Below are positions 1-7,577 of a stretch of 29,978 nucleotides of DNA, piece by piece. The translations under genes and the position numbers were made by a program. This stretch comes from Burkholderiaceae bacterium (GTDB lineage Bacteria > Pseudomonadota > Gammaproteobacteria > Burkholderiales > Burkholderiaceae). The DNA lies in the NCBI GenBank assembly GCA_017997515.1, contig JAGOEY010000002.1, positions 1 to 29,978 of the forward strand, written 5' to 3'. Position 1 is the stretch's first letter. Each line of letters starts with the position of its first letter. The notes beneath the pieces were generated by a model. It was given only the letters and a program-made list of their open reading frames with translations. It searched no databases and was not told the DNA's origin.

Positions 1-290
1 TGATGGGCTGCCAGATCAACCCGCTCAAATCCGCGTCCACGCACGTCAACCCGGATTCCGTGCGCACCAAGAAGCTGCTGCTGCACAAGGAAGAAATCCG
101 CCGCCTGACGATCAAGGTCGAGCAAAAAGGCTACACCCTGGTGCCGCTGAACCTGCACTGGAAAGACGGCAAGGTGAAGTGTGAAATTGCCTTGGCCAAG
201 GGCAAGGCCGAACACGACAAACGCGACACCATCAAGGACCGTGAAGGCAAACGCGAAGTTGAGCGCGCCATGAAGTCGCGCAGCCGGTAA
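1..290 (+). CDS. smpB: SsrA-binding protein SmpB, 3' part
   Basis: SmpB binds tmRNA (SsrA) and delivers it to stalled ribosomes for trans-translation. The gene enters from the left edge; bases 1-2 finish a codon and about 95 residues remain, which is the C-terminal part of a protein of about 150-160 residues. Recognisable blocks are [15 protein letters not shown], then [20 protein letters not shown], then a basic tail with [17 protein letters not shown], the conserved SmpB C-terminal tail that reaches into the decoding centre. The in-frame ATG at base 3 is an internal Met and should not be taken as the start. The reading frame is open to the edge and ends in TAA at 288-290. Confidence 0.95.
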   Translation, partial: MGCQINPLKSASTHVNPDSVRTKKLLLHKEEIRRLTIKVEQKGYTLVPLNLHWKDGKVKCEIALAKGKAEHDKRDTIKDREGKREVERAMKSRSR

Positions 291-344
291 ATTGGTCCGG
301 GCCTGCCTGCTGGGTTCCGATCCAGAAATAAACAGCGTGGCCAT

Positions 345-371
345 GGAATAAACCGGCACTGGAAGGTGTTC
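345..371 (+). promoter_or_regulatory. Possible ECF sigma-factor promoter
   Basis: Upstream of the secreted protein gene at 434 lies GGAATA (345-350), then 17 bases, then GTTC (368-371). The GGAAT-type -35 and GTT-type -10 resemble promoters of extracytoplasmic-function sigma factors rather than sigma-70 boxes. The gene for an ECF sigma factor lies two genes downstream in the same direction, so autoregulation is a natural guess. No second copy was noticed in the window, so this is a single-site prediction. A GGAG ribosome-binding site at 424-427 precedes the ATG by 6 bases. Confidence 0.4.
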
Positions 372-433
372 ATCCCATTGCAGACCCTGTCTGCCAATGC
401 CTGCAAAGAACCTTCCCTGAACCGGAGAACTCC

Positions 434-808
434 ATGAAACTGCTGCGTATCCCCCTCCTGACACTGGCACTGCTGGCCAGTTCGCTGTCCATGGCCCAGA
501 GCAGCCCTGCCAAAGTCGCAGACGGCGTGCTGGTGGGCCCCAACGGCATGACCTTGTACGTGTTTGACCGCGACACGGCCAACAGCGGCAAGTCCGCATG
601 TAACGGCCCCTGCGCCACCAACTGGCCCCCACTCATAGCCACCGCTGCTGACAAACCCGCTGGCGATTACACCGTCATCACCCGCGACGATGGCCAGAAA
701 CAATGGGCACTCAAGGGCCAGCCGCTGTACTACTGGGTGAAAGACACCAAAGCCGGCGACAAAACCGGTGACGGTGTAAACAGCGTGTGGCACGTTGCCA
801 AACCCTGA
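434..808 (+). CDS. Secreted YxFxxD-repeat protein (COG4315-like, PF03640 type)
   Basis: A protein of 124 residues with an N-terminal signal peptide (about residues 1-22, basic start, hydrophobic run, SMAQ cleavage region). It carries the repeat typical of the secreted-repeat/lipoprotein-15 family: GMTLYVFDRD at about 39-47, followed by a Cys pair (C56, C60) in the SxxxCxGxCxxxWPP context, and a second element with LYYWVKD and a GDKTGDG loop near the C-terminus. The molecular function of this family is unknown. There is no lipobox cysteine, so it is probably soluble in the periplasm or secreted. It is the first gene of a three-gene run with an ECF sigma factor (18-base gap) and its anti-sigma factor, which suggests it belongs to the same regulon. 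Confidence 0.85.
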   Translation: MKLLRIPLLTLALLASSLSMAQSSPAKVADGVLVGPNGMTLYVFDRDTANSGKSACNGPCATNWPPLIATAADKPAGDYTVITRDDGQKQWALKGQPLYYWVKDTKAGDKTGDGVNSVWHVAKP

Positions 809-826
809 TTTCCACCGGACGCGCGC

Positions 827-1360
827 TTGAACCACTCGCCGCTGGAAGACCACATCCCCAGCCTGCGCCGGTATGCGCGCATGCTGACCGGGGACGCGTG
901 GGCTGCCGACGATCTGGTGCAGGACACGCTGGAGCGGGCCTGTTCCAAGTGGCGTCTGTGGCGCGCGGGCAGCAACCTGCGGGCGTGGTTGTTCACCGTG
1001 ATGCACAACGTGTACGTGAACCAGGTACGCCGCGCTGTGCGGCAGTCTGCGGCGGGTGTAGCCATTCCCATTGAAGACCTTGCCATTGAGCCAGCCACGC
1101 CAGACACCAACGGCACCGACACAATCGACCTCCAACGCTGCCTGCTGCGCCTGCCCGAGAACCAGCGGGTAGTGCTGTTGCTGGTCACACTCGAAGACCT
1201 TTCGTACGACGACGTGGCGCGCATCACCGGCGTGCCGGTGGGCACGGTGATGTCGCGCCTGTCGCGCGCCCGCAGCCGCTTGCGCACCCTGATGGAAGGT
1301 AACGCACCTGTGCCTGCAACCGCCCTCTCGTCCCCTGCCCCGCTGCGGCGCATGAAGTGA
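827..1360 (+). CDS. ECF-family RNA polymerase sigma factor
   Basis: A sigma-70-family factor of 177 residues with only regions 2 and 4, as in the ECF group. Region 2 spans roughly residues 10-70, with DDLVQDTLERACSKW (28-42) matching the core-binding helix and LRAWLFTVMHNVYVNQVRR following. Region 4 spans about 103-155, with LPENQRVVLLLV and a helix-turn-helix SYDDVARITGVPVGTVMSRL that would read the -35 box. The start is a TTG 18 bases after the preceding stop; no better ATG lies in frame before region 2. The last 20 or so residues (Pro/Ala rich) are outside the family core. The anti-sigma gene starts 6 bases after its stop. The regulon and signal cannot be told from sequence. Confidence 0.92.
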   Translation: MNHSPLEDHIPSLRRYARMLTGDAWAADDLVQDTLERACSKWRLWRAGSNLRAWLFTVMHNVYVNQVRRAVRQSAAGVAIPIEDLAIEPATPDTNGTDTIDLQRCLLRLPENQRVVLLLVTLEDLSYDDVARITGVPVGTVMSRLSRARSRLRTLMEGNAPVPATALSSPAPLRRMK

Positions 1361-1366
1361 ACGCCC

Positions 1367-2179
1367 ATGACCACGGACAACCATTCGACTCCATCGCCGG
1401 ACCTGGCAGACACCTTACACGCCCTGGTGGACGGGCAATTGCCTGCCGACCGGCAAGCGGCGGCACACCAGCGTCTGGCCGGTGACACCACTGCACAAGA
1501 CACATTGCGTGCCTGGCAAACCCAGCGCGATGCCCTGCGTGCGCTGCACCAAAACGTGTTGCGCGAAGACGTGCCCGAGTCCATGCGCGCCGTGGCACGC
1601 CGCGCCGAACACACACACCAGCAACGTGACCAGTGGGCCCGCTGGGGCGGCATGGCTGCGGGGGTATTGTTGGCGTTTGGTGTGGGGTGGATGGCACATG
1701 GGCAATGGCTCGGCGCACCCAGCCAAGGCCAGTTCAGCCAGAACAACCGTTTACCCGCCTTTGTGCAGCAGGCATCGGTTGCACATGCCGTTTTTTCACC
1801 CGAGGTGCGCCACCCGGTTGAAGTGACGGCGGCACAGCAGGACCACTTGGTGCAGTGGCTGTCCAAACGCTTGGACCGGCCATTAAAAGTGCCCGTGCTG
1901 GCTGCGCTGGGTTACGAACTGGTGGGCGGTCGCTTGTTGCCCGGCGATGGCGGTGCCCGCGCGCAGTTCATGTTCCAGAACCCCACCGGGCAACGTATTA
2001 CGCTGTACCTCGGTGCCGTGGACGCCAAGGCCGCGCCGGAAACCACCTTCCGCTACAGCAGCGACGGCCCCGTACCCTCTTTCTACTGGGTGGACAACGG
2101 TTTTGGTTATGCGCTCAGCGGCGCCGTGTCGCGCGAAGAACTGATGCGGCTGGCGCAACTGGTGCACCAGCAGCTCTGA
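1367..2179 (+). CDS. Single-TM anti-sigma factor
   Basis: A protein of 270 residues following the ECF sigma gene by 6 bases. The N-terminal cytoplasmic part (about 1-90) is helical, with LADTLHALVDGQLP and a following Ala/Arg/Gln-rich helix typical of anti-sigma domains. One transmembrane segment is visible at about 93-110 (WGGMAAGVLLAFGVGWMA). The C-terminal 160 residues would be periplasmic and include LAALGYELVGGRLLPGDGGA and FYWVDNGFGYALSG, a segment I associate with putative transmembrane transcriptional regulators of this anti-sigma type. I see no HxxxCxxC zinc motif in the N-terminal domain. Pairing with the upstream sigma factor is inferred from adjacency. The gene converges on the next one with only 12 bases between the two stop codons. 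Confidence 0.85.
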   Translation: MTTDNHSTPSPDLADTLHALVDGQLPADRQAAAHQRLAGDTTAQDTLRAWQTQRDALRALHQNVLREDVPESMRAVARRAEHTHQQRDQWARWGGMAAGVLLAFGVGWMAHGQWLGAPSQGQFSQNNRLPAFVQQASVAHAVFSPEVRHPVEVTAAQQDHLVQWLSKRLDRPLKVPVLAALGYELVGGRLLPGDGGARAQFMFQNPTGQRITLYLGAVDAKAAPETTFRYSSDGPVPSFYWVDNGFGYALSGAVSREELMRLAQLVHQQL

Positions 2180-2191
2180 CGCATCACAGCT

Positions 2192-3289
2192 TCACAGATC
2201 GCGCAGCGGGTGTGCGTGGGCTGGCCACGGGCTGGTGAAGAACGGCGCGACCATGTCGGCAGTCACCTCTTCCAGCCGGGCCGGGTTCCATTTCGGGCTG
2301 TGGTCCTTGTCAACAGCCAATGCACGAATCCCTTCCACCGTTTCGCTGGCTGCGCCGGGACGCAGGTTAAAACAGCGGCGCACCATGTCGCGCTCCATGC
2401 GCAGGTCTTCGGCCAGCGTCATGGTGCGGGCACGGCGGATTTGCTCCAGCACCACAGCCACCATCAGAGGAGACCGTTTACGCAGGGTTGCAGCGGTGGT
2501 TGTGGCCCAGACGTCTGACCCAGCCGCCTCCAGTGACCGCAGGATAGCCAAGGCGTCTGCTTGCGCGAAATAAGCATCAAATTGGCCTGTAGCGCACGAT
2601 CCACCTGCACCCTTAGCTATTGATTTGGAAGCAAACCAGGCCAGCACTTCTTCTGCGCTGTTGAAGTGTGTATTGGCCAGTCCGTCCCACAAAGCAGGCA
2701 AAGTGGCGGATTCCACCTGCACATCTGCCAGACCCCAGGCCACGGCATTGGCGGGCGACACGGTATCGCCCGTCAGCGCCAGGTATTCACCCACGCGCCC
2801 CGGGCAGCGGCTCAGGAAGTAACCTCCACCAACGTCGGGGAACAGGCCAATGGCCGTTTCGGGCATGGCCATCTTGGTGCGTTCGGTCACCAAGCGCAGC
2901 GCAGCGCCTTGGGAGATCCCCATGCCGCCACCCATCACGATGCCGTCCATAAATGCAATGTAGGGCTTGGCGTAGCTGTGGATCAGGTGGTTCAGCGCGT
3001 ATTCTTCGGTGAAGAAGTCTTCGATTTCGGGGTTGCCTGCCAGCGCAGCCTGGTGCAGAAAACGGATATCACCACCCGCGCAGAACGCGCCAAAGGGGCC
3101 TTCCTTGTTCGATCCGCGGATGGCCACGGCACAAATAGCGGCATCGTCCTGCCATGCCAGCAGGCAGGCCCGCAGGTCGCGCACCATCTGCAGGGTGAGT
3201 GCATTCAAGGCTTTGGGGCGGTTCAGTGTGATGAAGCCGATCTGTCCACGCACTTCGGTCAATACGTCGCGGTTCACTGTCTCTGTCAT
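2192..3289 (-). CDS. Enoyl-CoA hydratase/isomerase family, 3-hydroxyisobutyryl-CoA hydrolase-like
   Basis: A crotonase-fold protein of 365 residues. Its features fit the HIBYL-CoA hydrolase subgroup, which releases 3-hydroxyisobutyrate in valine breakdown: FCAGGDIR (69-76, oxyanion hole), MDGIVMGGGMGIS (114-126), and MPETAIGLFPDVGGGYFLS (142-160) with the acidic residues E144 and D152 expected for the active site. The C-terminal part, with MAVVLEQIRRA and LRMERDMVRRC, is also typical. The extra stretch at about 219-240 (SKSIAKGAGG onward) is encoded by a repeat described separately and looks like an in-frame insertion. Start is ATG at 3287-3289, overlapping the stop of the upstream EamA gene (ATGA). 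A broader enoyl-CoA hydratase role cannot be excluded. Confidence 0.88.
   Translation of the reverse strand: MTETVNRDVLTEVRGQIGFITLNRPKALNALTLQMVRDLRACLLAWQDDAAICAVAIRGSNKEGPFGAFCAGGDIRFLHQAALAGNPEIEDFFTEEYALNHLIHSYAKPYIAFMDGIVMGGGMGISQGAALRLVTERTKMAMPETAIGLFPDVGGGYFLSRCPGRVGEYLALTGDTVSPANAVAWGLADVQVESATLPALWDGLANTHFNSAEEVLAWFASKSIAKGAGGSCATGQFDAYFAQADALAILRSLEAAGSDVWATTTAATLRKRSPLMVAVVLEQIRRARTMTLAEDLRMERDMVRRCFNLRPGAASETVEGIRALAVDKDHSPKWNPARLEEVTADMVAPFFTSPWPAHAHPLRDL
2568..2630 (-). repeat. Coding-embedded repeat, copy 1 (in HIBCH-like gene)
   Basis: On the minus strand this stretch contains AATAGC, then TGCAGGTGGATCGTGCGC, then AGGCCAATTTGATGC. By eye it aligns without gaps to copies at 6588-6650, 23144-23206 and 28000-28062, all inside genes. 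The 3' half is closest to the folP copy, with about 19 of 25 bases identical. It encodes roughly residues 219-239 of the host protein in frame, without stops, and is locally more AT-rich than the gene around it. Copy boundaries are approximate. Confidence 0.6.
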
Positions 3290-4203
3290 GTCGTTCTCCT
3301 GTTGTGGGTTGGGGCCTGCGACCGGCGCATGCCCAGTAGTTCGTTGGCGAGCAGCGCACCTATCACCAGCACACCGCCCAGCAGCACTTCTTGCCCCGGC
3401 GTCTCATTGCCCCAGAGCCAGGCCCAGAGGATGCCAAAAATCACTTCCAGCAACGCGAGCAAGGACACTTCAGGCGCTTTTAAAACCTTGGCGCACATCA
3501 CGGCGAGCACACACGGAATGGCCAGTTGCACCAAACCCAGCAGGGCCAGCCACGCGACATCGCGCGGTGTGGCGACCAAAGGGAATGCCAGTGGCAGGGT
3601 CGCCATGCTTGAAATGACGGCGCCCAGCAACACGGCCGGCACCAAGTCAATTTTGTCACCATGGGTCTGGCTGCGCTGAACGATGGTCCAGTTGGTCGCA
3701 GCCGCAAACGGCACACACAAAGCCACCAGCAGGCCGAGCATGGTGCTGCCCTGCCCCATCGCGTCCAGATTCATCTGTGACCCGAACATGTAGGCGATGC
3801 CCACACCCGCCACCACAATCGCAGCCCAGGTGCGCGCAGGCAACCGGTGCCCGATAAACACCCGCGCAATCAGCGCCGTTAACAGGGGCCCGATGGCCAT
3901 GGTGACCAGCACATTGGCCACGGTGGTGAGCGTCAGCGCCAGCATGAAAGCGGTGAACATCACGCTCCAGCTCACGCCCGACAACCAGAACGCGCCGCGT
4001 TTCCAGGGCATGGCGCGGAACACGCCGGGGCCGCGCCACAGCGGCAGGATCACCAGCAGCGACACCACCGTGAAGAAGCTGCGCCAGAACGTCACTTCAA
4101 AGCTGTGTGCACTCTCCAGCTGGCGCGTGACCACACCGGCGATGGACCACATCAGGGTCACCGCCACCATCGTGCAGACGGCACGGCCGTGGGTTAGTTG
4201 CAT
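3286..4203 (-). CDS. EamA/DMT-family membrane transporter
   Basis: A very hydrophobic protein of 305 residues with about ten predicted transmembrane segments arranged as two EamA-like halves. The first opens with VCTMVAVTLMWSIAGVVTRQ and FWRSFFTVVSLL, the second near NWTIVQRSQ. It belongs to the drug/metabolite transporter superfamily, inner membrane; the substrate cannot be inferred. It starts with ATG at 4201-4203, and its TGA overlaps the start codon of the downstream enoyl-CoA hydratase-like gene, so the two are almost certainly co-transcribed and translationally coupled. Upstream lies the terminator of typA, so its promoter must be in or near 4204-4245. No clear sigma-70 boxes were seen there. 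Confidence 0.88.
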   Translation of the reverse strand: MQLTHGRAVCTMVAVTLMWSIAGVVTRQLESAHSFEVTFWRSFFTVVSLLVILPLWRGPGVFRAMPWKRGAFWLSGVSWSVMFTAFMLALTLTTVANVLVTMAIGPLLTALIARVFIGHRLPARTWAAIVVAGVGIAYMFGSQMNLDAMGQGSTMLGLLVALCVPFAAATNWTIVQRSQTHGDKIDLVPAVLLGAVISSMATLPLAFPLVATPRDVAWLALLGLVQLAIPCVLAVMCAKVLKAPEVSLLALLEVIFGILWAWLWGNETPGQEVLLGGVLVIGALLANELLGMRRSQAPTHNRRTT

Positions 4204-4244
4204 GGATTTGTCTCTGCTTTTTTATCCGGAATGCCAGACGTGAA

Positions 4245-4292
4245 AAAGGCCCTGGGCCAACCCTCTGTTGTGAGGGCGAGCACGGGGCCTTT
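4245..4292 (-). terminator. Intrinsic terminator after typA
   Basis: On the minus strand AAAGGCCC (4292-4285) pairs with GGGCCTTT (4252-4245), and an inner CCCTC/GAGGG stem is nested between. The T-run at 4247-4243 follows directly. This ends the rimP-to-typA operon and separates it from the EamA gene. Confidence 0.75.
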
Positions 4293-4311
4293 GGGAGCTG
4301 CCGGGGAAGGA

Positions 4312-6138
4312 TTAACCTTCGCGGCCAGCGCGCTTGCGGTCGCTTTCTTTCAGGTGGCGCTTGCGCAGGCGAATCGACTTGGGCGTGATTTCGACCAGTT
4401 CGTCGTCCTCGATGAATTCCACACCGTATTCCAGCGTGCAATCAATCGGGGGCGTGATCTTGACAGCGTCTTCCTTGCCGCTCACGCGGAAGTTGGTCAG
4501 CTGCTTGGTACGGGTGGCGTTGACCACCAGGTCGTTGTCACGGCTGTGGATACCCACAATCATGCCTTCGTATACCGGATCATTCGCCTTGACGAACATA
4601 CGGCCACGGTCGTCCAGCTTGCCCAGTGCGTAGGTGAAGATTTCACCGTCGTCCATGGAAATCAGCACACCGTTCTTGCGGCCACCAATGTCACCCTTAT
4701 GGGGTTCGTAGCTGTCAAAAATGTTGGCGATCAGGCCGGAACCACGGGTCAAGTTCAGGAATTCGTTGGTGAAACCGATCAGGCCACGGGCCGGAATGCG
4801 GTACTCCAGGCGCACACGGCCACGGCCGTCCGGCTCCATGTTCACCAGTTCACCCTTGCGCTCACCCAGTGCTTGCATCACGCCACCTTGGTGACCTTCT
4901 TCGATGTCAGCAGTCACCAATTCGATCGGCTCATGCTTCTCGCCGTTCACGGTGCGGAACACCACACGTGGCTTCGACACGGCCAGCTCGTAACCTTCGC
5001 GGCGCATGTTTTCCAGCAGGATGGTCAGGTGCAATTCACCACGGCCCATCACTTCGAAGATACCTTCTTCGTCGGTTTCGTTCACGCGCAGGGCCACGTT
5101 GTGTTGCAGCTCTTTTTGCAGGCGGTCCCAGATCTGGCGGCTGGTGACGAACTTGCCTTCGCGGCCAGCCAATGGGCTGGTGTTCACGCAGAAGTTCATG
5201 GTCAGTGTGGGTTCGTCCACCTTCAGCATGGGCAGCGGTGTGGGGTTTGCCGGGTCGGTCAGTGTGACGCCGATACCGATGTCACCCAGGCCGTTGATCA
5301 GCACGATTTCGCCGGGGCCGGCTTCGGTCGCTTGCACACGTTCCAGACCCTGGAATGTCAGCACCTGGTTCACACGTCCCTTGACGGGTTTGCCGTCCGG
5401 GCCTTCCATGACGACCACGTCCATCATGGGCTTGATGGTGCCCTGGCTGATACGGCCTACACCGATACGGCCGACGAATGTGGAGAAGTCCAGTGCCGAA
5501 ATCTGCAGTTGCAGCGGCGCGCTGGCGTCACCGGAGTTTGGTGGCACGTGTTTCAGGATGGTGTTGAACAGGGCCGACATGTCGGGGCCCCACTGCTCAC
5601 CAGGCGCGCCTTCTTCCAGCGAAGACCAGCCGTTGATACCCGAGGCGTACACCACAGGGAAGTCGAGTTGTTCGTCGGTGGCACCCAGCTTGTCGAACAG
5701 GTCGAACGCAGCGTTCACGACCTTGTCGGGGTTGGCACCAGGCTTGTCGACCTTGTTAACAACCACGATGGGCTTCAGGCCCAGGGCCAGTGCCTTCTTG
5801 GTCACAAAACGCGTTTGGGGCATGGGGCCTTCTTGCGCGTCGATCAGCAGCACCACGCTGTCGACCATGGACAGCGCACGTTCCACTTCACCGCCGAAGT
5901 CCGCGTGACCGGGGGTGTCCACGATGTTGATGTGGGTGCCTTGCCAGCTCACGGCGCAGTTCTTGGCCAGAATCGTAATGCCACGTTCTTTTTCAATCGC
6001 GTTGTTGTCCATCACCGTGTCGACGACCTTTTCATGGTCGGCGAAGGTGCCGGACTGGCGCAGCAACTGGTCAACCATGGTGGTTTTGCCATGGTCAACG
6101 TGGGCGATGATGGCGATATTGCGGATTTGTTTAGTCAT
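4312..6138 (-). CDS. typA: Ribosome-associated translational GTPase TypA/BipA
   Basis: A 608-residue GTPase of the EF-G-like family that binds the 70S ribosome and aids 50S assembly and growth under stress or cold. The G domain is intact: P-loop AHVDHGKTT (12-20), switch region with the ERGITI motif (51-56), DTPGH (74-78) and NKVD (128-131). The downstream EF-G-like domains III and V and the BipA-specific C-terminal domain are represented by [19 protein letters not shown] and [15 protein letters not shown]. Length matches the family. Its ATG overlaps the truB stop (ATGA at 6135-6138), so it is the last gene of the operon, followed by a terminator. Confidence 0.97.
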   Translation of the reverse strand: MTKQIRNIAIIAHVDHGKTTMVDQLLRQSGTFADHEKVVDTVMDNNAIEKERGITILAKNCAVSWQGTHINIVDTPGHADFGGEVERALSMVDSVVLLIDAQEGPMPQTRFVTKKALALGLKPIVVVNKVDKPGANPDKVVNAAFDLFDKLGATDEQLDFPVVYASGINGWSSLEEGAPGEQWGPDMSALFNTILKHVPPNSGDASAPLQLQISALDFSTFVGRIGVGRISQGTIKPMMDVVVMEGPDGKPVKGRVNQVLTFQGLERVQATEAGPGEIVLINGLGDIGIGVTLTDPANPTPLPMLKVDEPTLTMNFCVNTSPLAGREGKFVTSRQIWDRLQKELQHNVALRVNETDEEGIFEVMGRGELHLTILLENMRREGYELAVSKPRVVFRTVNGEKHEPIELVTADIEEGHQGGVMQALGERKGELVNMEPDGRGRVRLEYRIPARGLIGFTNEFLNLTRGSGLIANIFDSYEPHKGDIGGRKNGVLISMDDGEIFTYALGKLDDRGRMFVKANDPVYEGMIVGIHSRDNDLVVNATRTKQLTNFRVSGKEDAVKITPPIDCTLEYGVEFIEDDELVEITPKSIRLRKRHLKESDRKRAGREG

Positions 6139-7121
6139 AGGTTTTCCAAAATGCCGGCCTCGGTGCGCTCCGGCGTGTTTTCTAAAATCTGCTGTATTTC
6201 AAGAGGGCTCAGCAGGCGCCCCGGGATCAGTTCACCGGCCTGGGTATGCCCCACGCCGAGTAGTGCGCGTGGAGATTCTCCAAACACCGCCACCCGCTCC
6301 ATATCCGGCCACGTGCCCCGGCGGCGTACACCACTCAGGAAGCGCCCGGCATTTTCACTGTCCAGCGTGACAACCGTGTGTTCGGCCAGCAAGGACTCAG
6401 CTGGTTGCAGACACTGCAGGCGGTCTGCCTCATCCATCGCTTCCAGCGCGGCCAAGGTGACGCAGTGGGTCAGGTCAAAACCACCGGTTTCGATGCGGCG
6501 CAAAGAGATCAGGTGGGCGCCACAGCCGAGTGCTTCCCCGATGTCTTCGCCCAGCGTGCGGATGTAAGTACCCTTGCTGCATTTTACTATAATTTTGATA
6601 GCTATTTGTGCAGTTGCAGCGGGCGCAAACTCCACATTTAGCTCATAAATTTCCACATTGCGCGGAGCACGCTCCACCTCGATGCCGGCACGGGCGTACT
6701 CGTACAGGGCTTTGCCGTTCTTCTTGAGCGCACTGTGCATGGGCGGAATCTGCTGGATCGGCCCGCGAAAACGCGCCGCTACTTCCCGCAGTTTTTTCGG
6801 CGTGACATGCACTTCGCGCGTAGCAATCACCTCACCTTCGGCATCACCCGTGCTAGTTTTGGTGCCCAGCAGCGCAATAGCTTCGTAAGTCTTGTCCGCG
6901 TCCAGTTGCAACTGGCTGAACTTGGTTGCCGCGCCAAAACACAAAGGCAACACCCCCGTCGCCAACGGGTCCAGCGTGCCGGTATGGCCCGCCTTCTCGG
7001 CGCGCAGCAGCCATTTGGCTTTCTGCAAGGCGTCATTACTCGACCAGCCCAAAGGCTTGTCAAGCAGCAGCACCCCATGCACGGGGCGCCTCGCGACCCG
7101 TGCACGTGGCGTGGCAAGCAT
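6135..7121 (-). CDS. truB: tRNA pseudouridine(55) synthase TruB
   Basis: TruB makes pseudouridine 55 in the T-loop of tRNAs and also acts as a tRNA chaperone. The catalytic region [16 protein letters not shown] (45-60) carries the nucleophile D51. [17 protein letters not shown] (77-93), [21 protein letters not shown] and [19 protein letters not shown] are all family hallmarks. The 328-residue length includes a C-terminal extension with a PUA-like segment. Residues about 158-178 are encoded by an AT-rich repeat (copy 2) that lies just before the CSKGTY strand, where other TruB proteins vary. The start lies 3 bases beyond the rbfA stop and the stop overlaps typA. Confidence 0.96.
   Translation of the reverse strand: MLATPRARVARRPVHGVLLLDKPLGWSSNDALQKAKWLLRAEKAGHTGTLDPLATGVLPLCFGAATKFSQLQLDADKTYEAIALLGTKTSTGDAEGEVIATREVHVTPKKLREVAARFRGPIQQIPPMHSALKKNGKALYEYARAGIEVERAPRNVEIYELNVEFAPAATAQIAIKIIVKCSKGTYIRTLGEDIGEALGCGAHLISLRRIETGGFDLTHCVTLAALEAMDEADRLQCLQPAESLLAEHTVVTLDSENAGRFLSGVRRRGTWPDMERVAVFGESPRALLGVGHTQAGELIPGRLLSPLEIQQILENTPERTEAGILENL
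6588..6650 (+). repeat. Coding-embedded repeat, copy 2 (in truB)
   Basis: On the plus strand: TATAATTTTGATAGC, then TGTGCAGTTGCAGCGGGCGC, ending near CATTTAGCTCATAAAT. Aligned by eye without gaps to the copy at 28000-28062, 35 of 63 bases match, including GATAGC and AGCGGGCGC. The host gene reads the opposite strand, in the same frame relative to the repeat as the DUF4149 copy; the encoded peptides share an APA...A..AI pattern. The base composition is strikingly AT-rich against the rest of truB. Confidence 0.6.
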
Positions 7122-7124
7122 GTG

Positions 7125-7496
7125 TCAGTCTTCCTGCGCGCGCGAAGCAACAGCACGCGCAATCAGCGCGTTCATGTCGGCGGCCTGTTCGGTCGTGCGG
7201 TCGAACAAAAAGTGCAGCGTGGGCACCGTGTGGATATGCAGACGTTTGAACAAGCCCGCACGCAGGAAACCTGCGGCCTGGTTCAGCCCTTCTGCACATT
7301 CGGCCGGGTTACCCGTCAGTACGCTGAAGAACACCTTGGCATGGGCGTAGTCTGGCGTGATCTCCACCGCCTGGATGGTCACCATCCCGACGCGGGGGTC
7401 CTTCAACTCGCGCGCGATCAGCTCCGTCAGATCGCGCTGGATCTGGTCGGCCACCTTGAAGGCGCGGTTGGGGGTAGCTGCTTTTTTCTTAGGCAT
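7125..7496 (-). CDS. rbfA: 30S ribosome-binding factor A
   Basis: RbfA binds the immature 30S subunit near helix 1 of 16S rRNA and is needed for late small-subunit maturation, especially in the cold. The 123-residue protein has the single KH-like fold order: [23 protein letters not shown] at the N-terminus, [28 protein letters not shown] in the middle, and [19 protein letters not shown] near the end. It sits between infB (81-base gap) and truB (3-base gap), its usual place in the rimP operon. Start is ATG at 7494-7496, followed by a Lys-rich MPKKKA start. Confidence 0.96.
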   Translation of the reverse strand: MPKKKAATPNRAFKVADQIQRDLTELIARELKDPRVGMVTIQAVEITPDYAHAKVFFSVLTGNPAECAEGLNQAAGFLRAGLFKRLHIHTVPTLHFLFDRTTEQAADMNALIARAVASRAQED

Positions 7497-7577
7497 TTAA
7501 ACAATCACAAGCGGTACGACATGGCACCCGTTGCAAGGCGCAGTGCCATTGCAGTGGGTGTCACATTGCGGCGCGTA

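Noticed and set aside
131..1866. Minus-strand open frames opposite the sigma/anti-sigma module
   Set aside because: They run against three genes with clear families and contain long Arg/Cys/His-rich stretches.
4198..6567. Long plus-strand open frame (789 codons) opposite typA and truB
   Set aside because: It is antisense to two certain genes, is His/Val/Gln-rich as expected from reversed GC-rich codons, and shows no family motif.
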